Origin: Trichobilharzia szidati
Lineage: Eukaryota > Platyhelminthes > Trematoda > Strigeidida > Schistosomatidae
Direction: 5' to 3'
Length of the DNA stretch: 64,000 nt
NCBI GenBank assembly: GCA_944472155.2
Contig: OX235277.1
Coordinates: forward strand, 36,838,804 to 36,902,803
In this document: piece by piece, positions 9,446 to 21,124 of the stretch
Numbering within the stretch: position 1 is the stretch's first letter
Layout: every line of letters begins with the position of its first letter
Program-made: the position numbers and the translations under genes
Notes under the pieces: model-generated
Seen by the model: only the letters and a program-made list of their open reading frames with translations
What the model was told of the DNA's origin: nothing
The model's database searches: none

Positions 9446-12400
9446 CTGCACAAGGTGAAAACAAAATGCATAAATCCAGGGAAATCAATAAGATGTGAAT
9501 ACATTTCTGTAAATGATGTGAATGATGGACGTTTCGGTATCACACTAGTAAGTATATTAAGTGAAACCTATCAAGAAATAGGTTCAAAACAAGCTATTTA
9601 GAGTTATAATTTAGGCCTAACGAACGGATTATTCAAAATATACACTTTTCCCGTAGGTGTATGCAAATTTTGGCAACCAGTTATTAGATACTTTAGATAC
9701 ACTAACGAAGCGGAGAGCAATCAAAAGACACAGATGAGGCCAATGTAGAGTGTCTAGAACCATAATTCACAATTTAAGCTATTGGCTTCTGAGGTATACG
9801 ATTGGGATAACCTTTGAATGAATTATAAATCTTGGGCCATTTACAACCAGCTGCCCATCGTTTCATAACCAGTCAACAGAAAAACAGAATCGTTGAAAGA
9901 TACACATCACTGGGTAACCATTCAGTTCTATTTCGGAACTCTTTAGTTGTGCACACCCGAAACCTTTCTCAGGATGAAACTCATAACTGTTAGATTACCA
10001 GACAAACCTGGTGTTTTTCAGCACCAATAGACTTCGGCACTGTGTCATCGCTATCTAGTGCTTCCCTATTTCCAAATAACACGTAGTTTTTATCAAATGT
10101 TGCTTGCACAATATTTCTGTAAGTTACAGAAAGTTAAAACTCGCTTTCTATTCACTGTCCACTGTCATTTTGGCTAGTCAATGTAACGAAATCTCTGAAG
10201 ACAAACCACCTGTAGTATATTTTTACAAATTTTTTCACACTTCCGAGCTGAGTAATCCAAATAAACTTATTTTTATTGTCACAAATTCTATTGAAATATA
10301 AAGCAAAGGTTAAAGGTAATTATGAAGTAGAGAAGCGATAAATGGCGCAGAATCTACAGTCAATTAATAATAACCCTTAGTAGTTTGTCCTCATCAATGC
10401 TATACGGTTTTCGTTAGGCATTAATTAAAAATAAATTTCGCGCTGTCATAGATCAATGTTCATTATAAACAAATTTGTATAATGAGTTAAACTAATCCAA
10501 AAAATAAAACAGAAATTGATTAAAACCTGTTTTCTTTATTTAAAATAAAGTCACATTTGTATAAAAACTTTATATTTCTGTAGCATGGGGGTTAAATGAG
10601 TGTTATTTAGTACTCGGTGTCAAGTTCAGTGTTCAACGGCTGCGAAAACCGCCATTAGGTATGGCGCCTTTTTCGAATTTCCATGTCACTCTGTTTATTG
10701 TACAGTAATTATAGTTATAATATATATTTATTCAAGATGATATTCGGCAGGGTTTATTTTGGGTTTAATGAGATGTATTTTGATGTATTCCATCAGCTAC
10801 AAATTGATTTGAGTATGACGCCTCTAGGAGTTTTCTTTGAGTATCCTTTGTATTTACTCAACCTAAATGTTTTATATTTTCATAGTTGAATAAATGCCCA
10901 TGGTTGTCCACTTGGATTAATATGAACAGATCTATTTCACACCATCTGATGATTGCTAGTTTGACTCCATTATAGATAAGATTTTATTTTGATAAATCAC
11001 AGTGTTTTACAGCAATATTAAATGATGATGTTTCGAGGACAAACTATTGCTCATAATCATATCAAGTCACTCACACAACTTTTTACTTCATTTATATACA
11101 TGATTGGAATCGATTAGAAATTTGATTGCCAGTTTGTGTTCATAGGGGTGAAGATTTAGAGGACACCTACATTTCATGTATTCAATTTTTTCAAATAATG
11201 ATAGTTTCGTCTTCTTTCGCTGTTCAGTTTTTGTCCACATAATGTGAAGTGGAGCCAACATGTTAGTTTATGAGCGACAGTGCTTGCCTCACGTAAGGTA
11301 TGGTGATGTTTTTCAGTTTCTTCAGAAGATTACTTCTGTTGTTTTTTTGAAATGATGGCAGACAACTCCTCATGAAGTTCTTAAATCTTCATTTTTCCGA
11401 AGCACGCTCGTAAGATGTATCTCCATTGTTCTTCTCAAAATAAGAATACTGCAGTATGTTACGGATGTTTTGAATAATGTCTGCATACACCTTCTTTTGC
11501 GTACCATTTGAAGCAACAGAAGGAAAGACACGGAAGCCAAAGTATATTTTCCATTGATAAAACCCCTGTTTATATATCTACGGTTTATATTCGTTAGCCA
11601 GTCACTGAGAGGATGATTTCGACTTATACTAAATGACATGAAGTAGAATATTCAAATATACATGTTGCATATTGCATGTTAATGCAGAATATAACCGTGG
11701 GAAATGTATTCTGTCTCTAACATCAAACATAATGTTCAAATAGATATATTGTATTCTTTTGATTTTAACGAACTGAACTGTGGGAATATGTAGGAATAAT
11801 ATTTCGTTGGCACAAATTGTCTGTATCACACCACCACATACTGAATGTTAGCTGTTATAACTGACTATTTTGTCTGTATGGGTTGATTTTGTACATACCT
11901 GTATTTCCAATTTTTCAGCTATTTCTCGAGCAACTAAGACTTCCGAAAATGAGATTCCTTTCTCTGATTCTCGTTCCCTTGTAAACTTGATGTCCTTGAG
12001 GACATTGTTGATTGCACCCCGAGTACATAAAAGAAATCCTCATTGCATGGCTCACACCAGCTATCACAGACTTCACAGAGTGATGTCAGATTTTCATCTA
12101 GTTGCCCCTTACCTCATTATAACCTAATTCTATATCAGCCATCATTGCTTGTCGAGAAAGTTGGTGGCTGGGAATGCGTTTCACGTATCCTAACTACCTC
12201 AAACTATGTAGGCTTACAACCTCACCCACTGGCTCCATTTTCTTATCAGATAACCTACACCTAACATAATACACTTAATCTCCATATTACTGTTCGTATA
12301 ATCAATTAGCGAAATGAAAGTATGTTGTCCATTAGTTCCGACCAACTCGAACTTCGTGTTCGTAGAGGTGTTCATCACTTTTGAATAGTTCTGTCATGAT

Positions 12401-12955
12401 TTCTTGCACCAGACCTTGCTCAATCAAAGTATGCGGGGCTGCAGCATCAAATCACAACGTAATTTTATTGTCACCTTAAGTTATTACAACTCAGAAGGTA
12501 CCAACAACAACCTGTTGCCTACCGTTAACTGGATGACAAACGAATTTTAATACATTTTGCGTAAAATTGTTTGCTACTCATGAGTAGTAAAAGCTGTTCA
12601 CCTGCAATTTCTGGTTGAGTATGGACGAAACTCAATGAAGTTGTGGTTTAGCCACCTTATATATGTTGAAAGTAAGAAGACTGTTACTCGTTAAAATGGT
12701 AAGTAAGAGAGAGACAAGGTATGCTAATAAATCACGGCCTGTTCCAGCATAAAACCCTTCCTATTAGAATGTCGGTCATATTCAGGGATTAATGAAAACT
12801 TCACTCTGTCTACTGCACAATTGTGAAACGCTAACCTGTCATGAATATGGTACGGGTTCAATTTCCAGGCAACACGCTCCTATGCCTGTAGTGAGCCCGT
12901 AAAAGACATAAAGTTGCGCGAATCAGGCTAGTCAGCCTATCTCGTAAGTAGAAAC
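9446..12955. other. Large receptor intron, no recognised feature
   Basis: About 3.5 kb of AT-rich DNA between the 45-nt and 110-nt exons. I examined both strands for receptor-like or transposon-like coding motifs and found none. Short open frames (for example 11370-11639, 11870-12127) show no family resemblance. Confidence 0.45.
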
Positions 12956-12959
12956 AGCA

Positions 12960-13430
12960 TCACTGCTTTGATTGGACCCTGGATACTAAGCGGCGTAATG
13001 CATCTAGTCCTTTCTGTCAGTGCCGATTGAATTCTATCAGTCAAGTTATCAGTATTGCCTCCGACAAGCTGGGTGGTCGCCATCATCGCGTATCCCAAAT
13101 TTTTGTTATTAGATGGTTGGGGGCAGTTCGCTGACTGATAGGATCCAGTTTGTACCAACACCAAGGACTAGACACACGACACTAGTAACTCCCTAGTGCA
13201 AAAACAAAGTATACAATACACTCCCACAGGAGGTCAATCGTAAGCGTAAATAGCTCAGTGGTAATTTCTCTGACTGCATCACTAGGTGACAGGAATTTAA
13301 ATCTCATCAGGGAGGTGAAACTCTTGAAGACTGGAGAAATACCTTACAGACTGGTGACTGTCAACAAACGCTAAACCTAGGTCATAAGCTTCCTACCATT
13401 CAGCTTGAATCTTTTAATATCATCATCTCT
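12960..13430. repeat. Repeat C, inverted pair (decayed)
   Basis: The left part (12960-13150) is minus-oriented with gaattctatcagtcaagtt; the right part (about 13155-13430) is plus-oriented with taaatagctcagtggtaa. The pair lies 75 bp downstream (gene sense) of the 45-nt exon. Confidence 0.55.
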
Positions 13431-13505
13431 ACTGGAACTTCAAAACTTGAAGCCTTATGAACCTTTCGGAAATTGAGAAAGCGAGAAAAAGTAAATTTCA
13501 CTTAC

Positions 13506-13550
13506 TTGTTCGATCCACACATTCAAAGTAAGCACTTGATTGACTTCATC
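13506..13550 (-). CDS. nAChR-type Cys-loop receptor subunit, 45-nt exon (first exon seen)
   Basis: Exactly 15 codons: DEVNQVLTLNVWIEQ. The pattern DE-NQ-L-TN-W is the loop D strand of nicotinic subunits; the Trp belongs to the complementary face of the ligand site. The acceptor ATTCATAG (13551-13552) is preceded by a long pyrimidine tract, and the donor GTAAG is at 13501-13505. Both ends are phase 0. A 45-nt exon at this point is the conserved exon 3 of nAChR genes. The preceding exon, which should end just before DE in phase 0, was not found between 13551 and 64000. Confidence 0.9.
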
Positions 13551-14589
13551 CTATGAATATGATTAAAACAAATGAAGAAGAAGAAGAAGAAAGAGGAGAA
13601 AATCATTGAAAAATTGACTTTGCATATGCTGAATACAATAGTAAGAACAAAGTGCCATATTAACTTATAACGATCCTGTCGATGACTGGGATCCATAGAA
13701 ATGTTTATTAAGAATATAGACGGAATTTTACCGTTGTGTCATAGCACTACTTCTTCAGTCTTCAGAAAACAAACAGTCTGATCCGTCTAGGAATCAGTCA
13801 CACTGGGGATAATAACAGTCGATCAAGAATGCAAGTGTAAAATAAAAACAAAACTCAGATGTTAGATTGATCATGGTCAATGAAATCTAACTAACTATTT
13901 TTATATCATTAGCATATTCATAACTTTCCGATAAATTACATAATCGGTGTACTTTGTGCATGAGGTGGTTCTCAAACTAGCAATACTCGAATTATCTGTT
14001 TAAATTCTCATATCATAACTGCTTCAACCTCATATTTAATGTTGTTGTTTGAAGTCTAACTACCTGATTTGATCAGTAGTATGCTCTACACATAATAAAT
14101 TTCAGTAGCAAGGTGTTGTGTTGAAGTTTTGATTGTGAAATAGTAACAAAGGTTTGTGGGTCAGATGGGTTTTTCTGATGTGGTTGTATGTCTCTGAGCT
14201 GAACATTTTATCAGTAAAGCTTTTATTATCCCTCTAGACAACATCTTCAACTCTTACTTCGATGTAAATTGTGTATTTTGGAATTTACCATGAATGATAT
14301 TACTCTCTCTCGTAATGACCTCTGGAGACAACCAAACGCCAAGGTAAGACAACACATTCACAACAAAAAGTTATTTCAGTTGTTATGCAACATATTACGG
14401 CTTAATTCGGGTGAATTTCTGACTAACCTACGTGCTATGCTCTTTAGTACTCGTCAGTCTCGAAAAGGTATTCTCATGTGACCTGAGTTGATAAGTGTAA
14501 ATTCTTTGACTTGGCTACTAAATGACATAATTTTAGTCCTCGGACAGTATATGATTTTCCTTTATACTGAGGTGTTTTTGATTCCTTGC
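13551..14589. other. Receptor intron or upstream DNA, nothing recognised
   Basis: Begins with the polypyrimidine tract of the 45-nt exon acceptor (a GAA-rich run on the plus strand, 13574-13600). An open frame at 14269-14481 ends near a GT donor-like word but has no motif I can name. Confidence 0.35.
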
Positions 14590-14785
14590 GTTCCGAATGG
14601 AATATAGAGCTTCAAACCTCAAAGTTTCCTTTGCGCTGGTGCTAATTGTACGGGGTTTGATTACTAGTCTTCCACCCGGCGTTTCTTCTTGTTCATACTA
14701 GGTGAGTTTCAGAAGTGCATCAGTCGAGAAACGAACCCGAATCACACGCTGTTGACAAACATTCTACTACCGACGCAACTGTGTT
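14590..14785 (-). repeat. SINE A (decayed)
   Basis: Minus-oriented: tail words ccgaatggaatatagagctt at the left, tRNA-like head (cgtcggtagtagaatg when reversed) at the right. Confidence 0.6.
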
Positions 14786-14835
14786 GAGGTCGAGACTTCT
14801 TCATAAATACCAAAACTCAAAATATCTCTAATAAG

Positions 14836-15345
14836 GTGTTGGTCTGCAGGGATTTGACTAGTTTCAGGATTGGAAGATCTGGGAGTACTGGAAACCCGGG
14901 CTGTTTCATTCCAGAATGGGACTCTTGACAGGACGCACCCACCGTCAGGATTCGAACCCACGACCTTCCGGTTATAATGCGAGTCACTGACCATTAAGTT
15001 ACAACGACCCACTCCAATAGCCAACCGGTGAATTCTACCTTCTTCTGATTCATGATGTGGCGCAACTACTAGCCAATGTCACCGATGAGTCGTAACCGGT
15101 GGGGTCCACCTGGTTGGCTGTGAGGACAAATACTCACCAGCGGTGACGTTGCCTAGTGGTCTCAATGTCTCATAAAATTGGCAGAAGTTGGAATTCATGG
15201 ACTGGCTATTGGATCGTGTCCCAGTGGTTTAATGGTCTGCTAGCGGTGGAGTGGGTTCGTACTGATGAAGACTCCCAAACTAGGACCTACCAGGTCTTCC
15301 AATAATCCTCTAACTCGTGTCAGTTCATGATTAAACTCTGAAATC
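14836..15345. repeat. Repeat B, long inverted pair
   Basis: Starts with the reverse tail (ttggtctgcagggatttgac). It runs through a minus-oriented hammerhead-like block and tRNA-like head (gattcgaacccacgacctt), the spacer containing taaccggtggggtccac, then a plus-oriented unit from gaattcatgg to the end. This is the longest palindromic form, with the spacer kept. Confidence 0.65.
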
Positions 15346-16125
15346 TATATTACTCAGACGTAGCTGTGAAAAAGTTGACTCCAAACACCTGATTGCTACT
15401 TAGCGTTTTCCATTTAAAGTCACTTCAAAAAAAAAGCCAGAAACAAATTTCTTTGCTAATTAGGAACATCTGCATAATAAACACCCAAGCTTCCTTATTA
15501 TAAATGCCTAAGAAAGTCACTTGATTCCATATTACGCAGATGATATATATATGTATATCTTATTTATCTATGTCTAATAACTATCAGCTCGCCTGTTTGT
15601 TTGTTTTTCTAGACTTCAACAATTTAATAACTTCTGCTATCATCAAAGTAATCTACTAATTGACTCATGTACTTATCGATTTTATTCTTCTTGGTTTTTT
15701 TTAAAAAAAGCCAGCGAACAGGATATTTGCTTCACTAAACAAGATAATTAGGTAATTTCTATTGTTATTAACTTAAACTTTTATATATGCCTTACAAATG
15801 TGTAGAACAATATGACTAACACACACACAGAGCGTTGGTATTTGTGAATGTCTGAACATGCTTAATTACAATAATGATAATAATGATGATAAGAAGAAGA
15901 AGTTGAATGCCCTTCAAGTCATTAGGGATACTGACGATGATGATGATGATGAATTTGAAATCTCAAACTTGGATCTATTTTCTGTTTTTTTTTGTCCTAA
16001 GTAGGACAGTCTAATAATAATGATGATGAGATAATCATAATAAGTTAATTATGAATTGTATTCATCAGACTGTGTTTCTTGTCTTCGAAACGAATAAAAA
16101 TATTTTTAACAAGGCCATTGAACAT
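15346..16125. other. AT-rich DNA with microsatellites
   Basis: No gene seen. It contains a (GAT)n run at about 15935-15952, TA/AT runs near 15545 and several AAT/ATG-rich stretches. Confidence 0.5.
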
Positions 16126-17075
16126 TTTGACAGTCATTTCCGACTTTTAACTTCATGGTATCAGGAAAACAAGGCAGCCTGCTGCAAGATTGGACTTCAC
16201 CGTCCCCTAGATTAGAAATAGGAAGTGAAGTGGTAGAGCACGTTGACCGCTTCACTTACTTGGGAAGTACCATCAGCCCCAACGGGTTGATCTCCGACGA
16301 AATCTCAGCACGAATACAGAGGGCTAGGTTCGCATTCGCCAGTTTACGCCATCTCTGGCGTAGACGCGATATCCGACTATCGACCAAAGGGCGTGTGTAC
16401 TGCTCAACAGTCCGCTCCGTCCTCCTTTATGGCTGTGAGACCTGGCCACTGAGAGCGGAAGACATGGAAAGATTAGCTGTCTTCGATCATAGGTGTCTGC
16501 GTTCTATCTCCCGCGTGAAGTGGTATGATAAGGTGAGCAATATTGAGGTTAGGCGTCGAGTGTTAGGTAAGGAGGGGAAATCAGTCGACGAAACTGTGAA
16601 GTTACATCGACTGAGATGGTTAGGACATGTTGTACGCATGCCTAGTCATCGCCTTCCTCGACGGGCAATGTTAGCTGATATAGGGCCAAGCTGGAAAAGA
16701 GCTAGCGGCGGTCAAACCAAAACATGGCACCAATCAATGAAATCCACAACAGTTAGTCTAAGTCACGTAGGGAGATGTAGACTTCCTGGTTGGGGTCCTC
16801 GGGACGGTAAAAACCAATGGTTGGAAACAATTGGTGACATGGCTCAAAATCGTTCTCAATGGCCAGCGCAGATGCATCCACTCCTTGTGACTTATGATTT
16901 CCAATTAAACTGTTTTGTTCTCCATTATTACTATTCCTTTGTCTCACACCTCTGTTTACTGTCTATATTATGCATTTCTTCTACTTTCTTCTCTTGCTTT
17001 GTGTGCTACATGGAGTGTGGCGACTTGAACTGCCGCACATATGTGCAAAGTTCTATGTCGAAAACCGACCGACCG
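16126..17075 (+). mobile_element. RTE-1 (SR2-like) LINE, 5'-truncated
   Basis: Carries the C-terminal reverse transcriptase region and a 3' UTR that ends near the tandem gaccgaccgac. It is the best preserved copy of this family in the window; related copies are at 7940-8880 and 62620-62960 (reverse). Upstream RT motifs and the endonuclease are absent. Confidence 0.8.
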
Positions 17076-17087
17076 ACTCTGAGATAA
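16155..17087 (+). pseudogene. RTE-1 reverse transcriptase C-terminal region (open fragment)
   Basis: Three hundred and ten codons are open. Blocks in order: FTYLGSTISPNG (thumb entry after the catalytic palm), LRHLWRRRDIRLSTKGRVYC, SVLLYGCETWPLRAED, DHRCLRSISRVKWYDKVSN, LHRLRWLGHVVRMPSHRLPR, GGQTKTWHQSMKS, and WLETIGDMAQNRSQW. These are characteristic of RTE-clade LINEs, of which SR2 in S. mansoni is one. The catalytic YADD motif is upstream of the truncation, so the fragment cannot act as a polymerase. The methionine at 16155 is simply the first in frame. The final 60 or so residues probably read through into the 3' UTR. Confidence 0.85.
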
Positions 17088-17177
17088 GTGTAGAGATTTA
17101 TAGTTCACACAACCAGCAGACAAGATCTGAATTCTGTGTGGTACTAATGTCGAGCCAGTGAGTGGTTAACTCTATTC

Positions 17178-17692
17178 TTGGCGATCTCTTTAAGACTTGG
17201 GCCATCAAACACTTCCATCTCTCTATTCCATATAGATTTTCTCTCATTCGGTTTGGTTCAATCGATTAAAATATGACCTCCATTGGTATTATCTACCACT
17301 GTGTATATTTGAAATGTTTGCAAGACCCTGATTCGCAAGTTCCTAATAAACTTGAGGAGTGGTCTGACTGTGGGTGACAACGCGTTCCAATACATGAGAT
17401 AACTGCACTTCAGTTATGTCCCAGGGTCTCAAAGTGTACTTCTGAACATTTTACAATTGACTTTCAACCGGATATCGTGGATTTCTTGAAGGAGATAAAG
17501 CAGATATATCGTAATGGAATGGTTTGTGCTGCAGCTCAAATACCAATGTGTCACTGGATATACTACTGTCAATCGATATTTTACTTGCAGATATTGTATG
17601 AAGGGAAAATATCATGCAATAAACTCCTTTGGAAATTCTGCACATTTCATAAATACTGTCCAGAGTGATGATGTTACTATTATATATTTCAC
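17178..17692 (+). repeat. Repeat E (unassigned, about 0.5 kb)
   Basis: Matches 41733-42245 (+) and 33030-33466 (-) along most of its length. A partly open frame reads FQPDIVDFLKEIKQIY and VCAAAQIPMCHWIYYC; the equivalent in the minus copy is FQPDIVEYLKETRQTYHNG. I do not recognise the protein or any known repeat. It ends where an RTE-2 fragment begins. Confidence 0.55.
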
Positions 17693-17699
17693 AGAGTTA

Positions 17700-17870
17700 T
17701 CGAGCAAGTCACCAAACAACATTTCCAACAAGTCACTGTAGAATTTTATCAACAATCAGCTATCTAAGCGGCATACTGAAAATCAGATGGCTGGCCAGTA
17801 AGGCTGAGCAAAAAGAAACTGTGGTGGGCAGGGAATCAGTCGAAAACTTATTAGTTTTCAAGATTTAGCT
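17700..17870 (+). mobile_element. RTE-2 LINE fragment
   Basis: A short piece equivalent to the SNKLQTFINSCLRSILKIRW block of the copy at 22615-23425, decayed. Confidence 0.45.
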
Positions 17871-17929
17871 TGTAAAGGATTTCCTTTGTTTAAAGTTTGA
17901 TAGATCACGGCGAATAGATGCTATATAGA

Positions 17930-18475
17930 GAACTACTGAAAACCAGTAAAGAGTACTGAATAATTGTTTCGTTGTAGTATGGGATTCATCGATGGTATGC
18001 ACCCACTCGGATTCAAAGCCAAGAACAAGGGAAGGTTACAAGCCATTCATCCACTGGGACGCAATTTGATGACCCATGAATTTCAACTTCTATTAGTTTG
18101 TGACATTAACGTGACTGGCACCAGCCAATGTCAACGGCTATTATTAGCCCTCAGACCCTATCTGATGGATCCTACTGGTCATGACCTCTCGTTAAAATCC
18201 CAGGCAGCTTTATCCTGTAGTTAGTCACTAGTGAGCGTCAGATTTATTTAATTAACTGATATCAGTTAGTAGTCAACTTTGAAACAAAATAAATCCCTAC
18301 AAACCAATACTTGAAAACTGATCTGATGTTCTGTAGTGACTTGATACAGGAAGATGTCAGTTAGAGTTTCGGTGAGAAGTCGTCAACACTGGGGTACACC
18401 AGCTCGGGTGCGAGGCCAAATATTCTGCGATAACATTGGCTGACGGTGCCGCTAAGTCACGAGATGAAATGAGCT
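17930..18475. repeat. Repeat B, minus unit plus remnants of inverted units
   Basis: 17930-18235 is a minus-oriented unit including the spacer end gtcactagtgagcgtcaga. 18250-18312 is a plus-oriented tail (aaatccctacaaaccaatac). 18350-18475 is a plus-oriented spacer (gagaagtcgtcaacactggg). It looks like a palindromic dimer that lost most of its plus arm. Confidence 0.5.
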
Positions 18476-18480
18476 AGAAA

Positions 18481-18835
18481 AACATTTTCAACAGGCCACT
18501 CCAAACTTTTATAAACTGCTAACTGCTTTTGCTGTGAAGATTTAATTGCCGACCAGAATGGACAAACAGCAAGGAACCCTGAAAGGCAGAGAATCAATTA
18601 ATGGAGAGACCCCTCGGAAATATACATAACGAAATGGCGATGGATTGGACATATGCTGAGAAGAAATTCAAGGGAGGATACCTATCAGAACGTCGACTGG
18701 AGCCTGAAAGAGGAGCAGTGAGTTGTGTGTGGGACCAAGAGACATCTGTAAGACATTATAAAAGGAGAAGATGAAAAGCTGTTGGCAGTTGTAGAACCAG
18801 ATGAAAAAGACAATATGGAATGGAACACAAGGTAG
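18481..18835 (+). mobile_element. RTE-2 LINE 3' fragment
   Basis: Decayed C-terminal coding region (gatggattggacatatgctg corresponds to the WIGHTLR block) down to the 3' end near ggaatggaacacaag. Confidence 0.5.
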
Positions 18836-18897
18836 ATGTGCCTCTGAAGCCTTTTATCCCACTCAGAAAGGGAAGAACGAGTCATCCCTCAACAGTC

Positions 18898-19135
18898 TTT
18901 CGCATCGGTGGTTCAGTGGTAGGATGCTCTCCAACCACGCTTGTCGTGAAAGGTTCGGTCCCTTGCCAATGTACTCCTCAGATCCACTTAGCTGTTAGCA
19001 ACGCTGATAAACAGGGAAGGTTGGGCATGAGACTAGCCACTCCACTCCGTAAAATAAACACCAGTGTTACTAAAACTTGAAAGGTCAAAGCTTGAAGCAC
19101 TATGTTCCAATCGAAACTCAAAGAAATGAAATAAA
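18898..19135 (+). repeat. SINE A
   Basis: tRNA-like head (gcatcggtggttcagtggta; B-box-like GGTTCGGTCCC), body with gaaggttgggcatgagacta, and tail cttgaagcactatgttccaa followed by an aataa-rich end. Downstream DNA to 19640 holds nothing I recognise. Confidence 0.65.
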
Positions 19136-19644
19136 TAAAATAATAATTGTCGTATTTCCACCAAAGACACGTCTTGACATTCTACATAATTTAATTTTCT
19201 TCTGGAGTTAATTTAAGCCTATTTTAACGGATTATATTCTACTGTCTGATACATATCGTGTTGAATATGGTAACCAAATACATTTTAACTAACATTTACA
19301 ACATAAGTTCAGCAAGGAGAGTGAATACTTGTGAATCAGCTCGAAGAAACCAGTCACTGATTAGTTATTTATTGTTATTATCCTCATTATTATCATTATA
19401 ATTATTCACTTCCATAATCACAGTGCCCTGACCTGTAGTGTCATCTGTCATTTGTAGCGTAAAATTGCTTAGTCAACTGTGAAATACGCTTTCTTAGCTT
19501 CTCCATATAAGCGAAAATGCTAGTACATCAAACCGTATCTTCCGTAGACCTTAACTCTAGAAAAGAATATATTTTTTCTTCCATATGACTTTTTAAAGAC
19601 AATTTTCGAGGTTGTCTTAAAAACTTTAATTTTGATCACAGGCT

Positions 19645-19760
19645 GAAATCAGTGAGGCACCACTGAGAACTAGGGAGTACTGAATAGCTGTTTCGTCCTG
19701 GTTTGGGACTCTTCAGTACAGCACACCCAAAACTCCACTGAGTTATGGGGTTACGAGGTG
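19645..19760 (-). repeat. Repeat B fragment
   Basis: Minus-oriented hammerhead-like block (cagctgtttcgtcctggttt) with a three-base deletion in the core compared with other copies. Confidence 0.5.
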
Positions 19761-19904
19761 AATTAGTTAGAAATCTAGCCACTAAGATGGAAGATAACTA
19801 AGCCGTGAACACAGTCGAGATGAATGAATTCTCGTTGTAGAACAAAATTATTTAAGTTGTATGAAGAAACATATATAATCTCTTGTAAAAGTAGAACAAA
19901 TGAC

Positions 19905-20697
19905 CAGTGTTTTTGTGAAGGATAAACTGCTGTCACTTTGGGCCACTTCAATGTGTGTTTATGAATTCAATTGCTCTTGCAAAGCTAGTTATATTGGTCT
20001 CACAGAGCTCACACTTTCCAAACACGTTTCTGAACATTATCCGACATGGTAAGCAAAAAGACAATGCAAGACAGTTACTAGCTCAGTTTTCAAGCAATTG
20101 GTGAACTCAAGCCATGTAATTCCACCACAGCCATCTTTCGAGATTATCTACAAGGTGAGGCCAAAAGTGGTACAAATGGCGTCAGGTTTCGATATTTGTG
20201 TATGGAGGAGGCGTTGGTGATTCGTCAATACAACCACGAGCTCTGTTTACAGAAAACGTTTGTCCAGTTTTTTATTCTTCCATGGTCTTTACCTATTCAC
20301 TAGTCATTCCCTGTAAAAAATTTCATATTTTAATTTTGTTTTTAGTTTGCCTTTACTTTAATAATTAATTCACTATTATCACTCTCATATGTTCCTTGTG
20401 TACATTTTCACACCCTCTTCTCACTTGTTAAATGGACACTCAACTTCCTTTATTCTCACTCAATAACAGTTTGAATCCTTATCAAATTTCTAACCCTTTC
20501 TTCCTTTGTGGCAATGAGTACTGTGTAATTTACAACTTTTATTTTTACTTACAAAGCCACTTCTGAGTAATTCTATCAGTTATTTCACCCCCCCCCCAAT
20601 TACTCAATAACAGACTACTATACATTTTTGATAAATATCAGTACGACTGTACAGCCTCTGAAAATGATTTCGTCGCTAAAGAAAATTTTCTTTGCTG
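19905..20697 (+). mobile_element. PLE-1 GIY-YIG end with 3' tail
   Basis: The decayed GIY-YIG domain (ATSMCVYEFNCSCKASYIGL) with stops and shifts lies at about 19905-20290. A 3' UTR follows with a C10-type homopolymer near 20588. It ends in a hammerhead-like motif at 20649-20697 whose closing stem is CAGC/GCTG. The order is the same as in the minus-strand copy at 648-1698. Confidence 0.7.
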
Positions 20698-21124
20698 AAA
20701 TGTCTTTTATTTTCTTCATGACTCAATGGGTATTTTCATTGATTTAAAAGTGGTTTTCTGTAATCTTCCATAAGACGACCCATTTTAAGTGGAAACAGAC
20801 ACAACTGCTGAACTGTTCACTGGTTATCTCACAGATCTCAACGAAGAATATTAAACTTAAACGAGTGCTTCATAGAAAAAGAGATTCCATCATGCTACAT
20901 TCTCTTCCAGCTTTGCTGCGTAGAAAGCAAAGTAGGACTTAGTGAAAGACAAGTGTTTGACATCCGTAACACAGTAAGTGCAAATTTATAGTTTCACTTA
21001 AAGTTCCATCAACTAACCCAGATTAAATTTCCATATTTTATGATGACCAGTCTATGAATGCAAACATTTTCAGCTCATCACTACATTAATTGATAGGCAT
21101 CTGAATACATGCGAAAAGTAGTCT
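20698..21124. other. No feature recognised
   Basis: AT-rich sequence between a PLE tail and a CR1-like LINE. No motif seen. Confidence 0.4.

Noticed and set aside
9244..9543. 99-codon minus frame covering the 110-nt receptor exon
   Set aside because: Wrong frame; the receptor reading with splice sites and matching phases explains the conservation.
14269..14481. Possible host exon ending at a GTAAG donor
   Set aside because: No recognisable protein motif, no acceptor support and no partner exon.
20580..20600. Long C homopolymer as a functional signal
   Set aside because: A simple homopolymer within a PLE 3' UTR; no structure around it.
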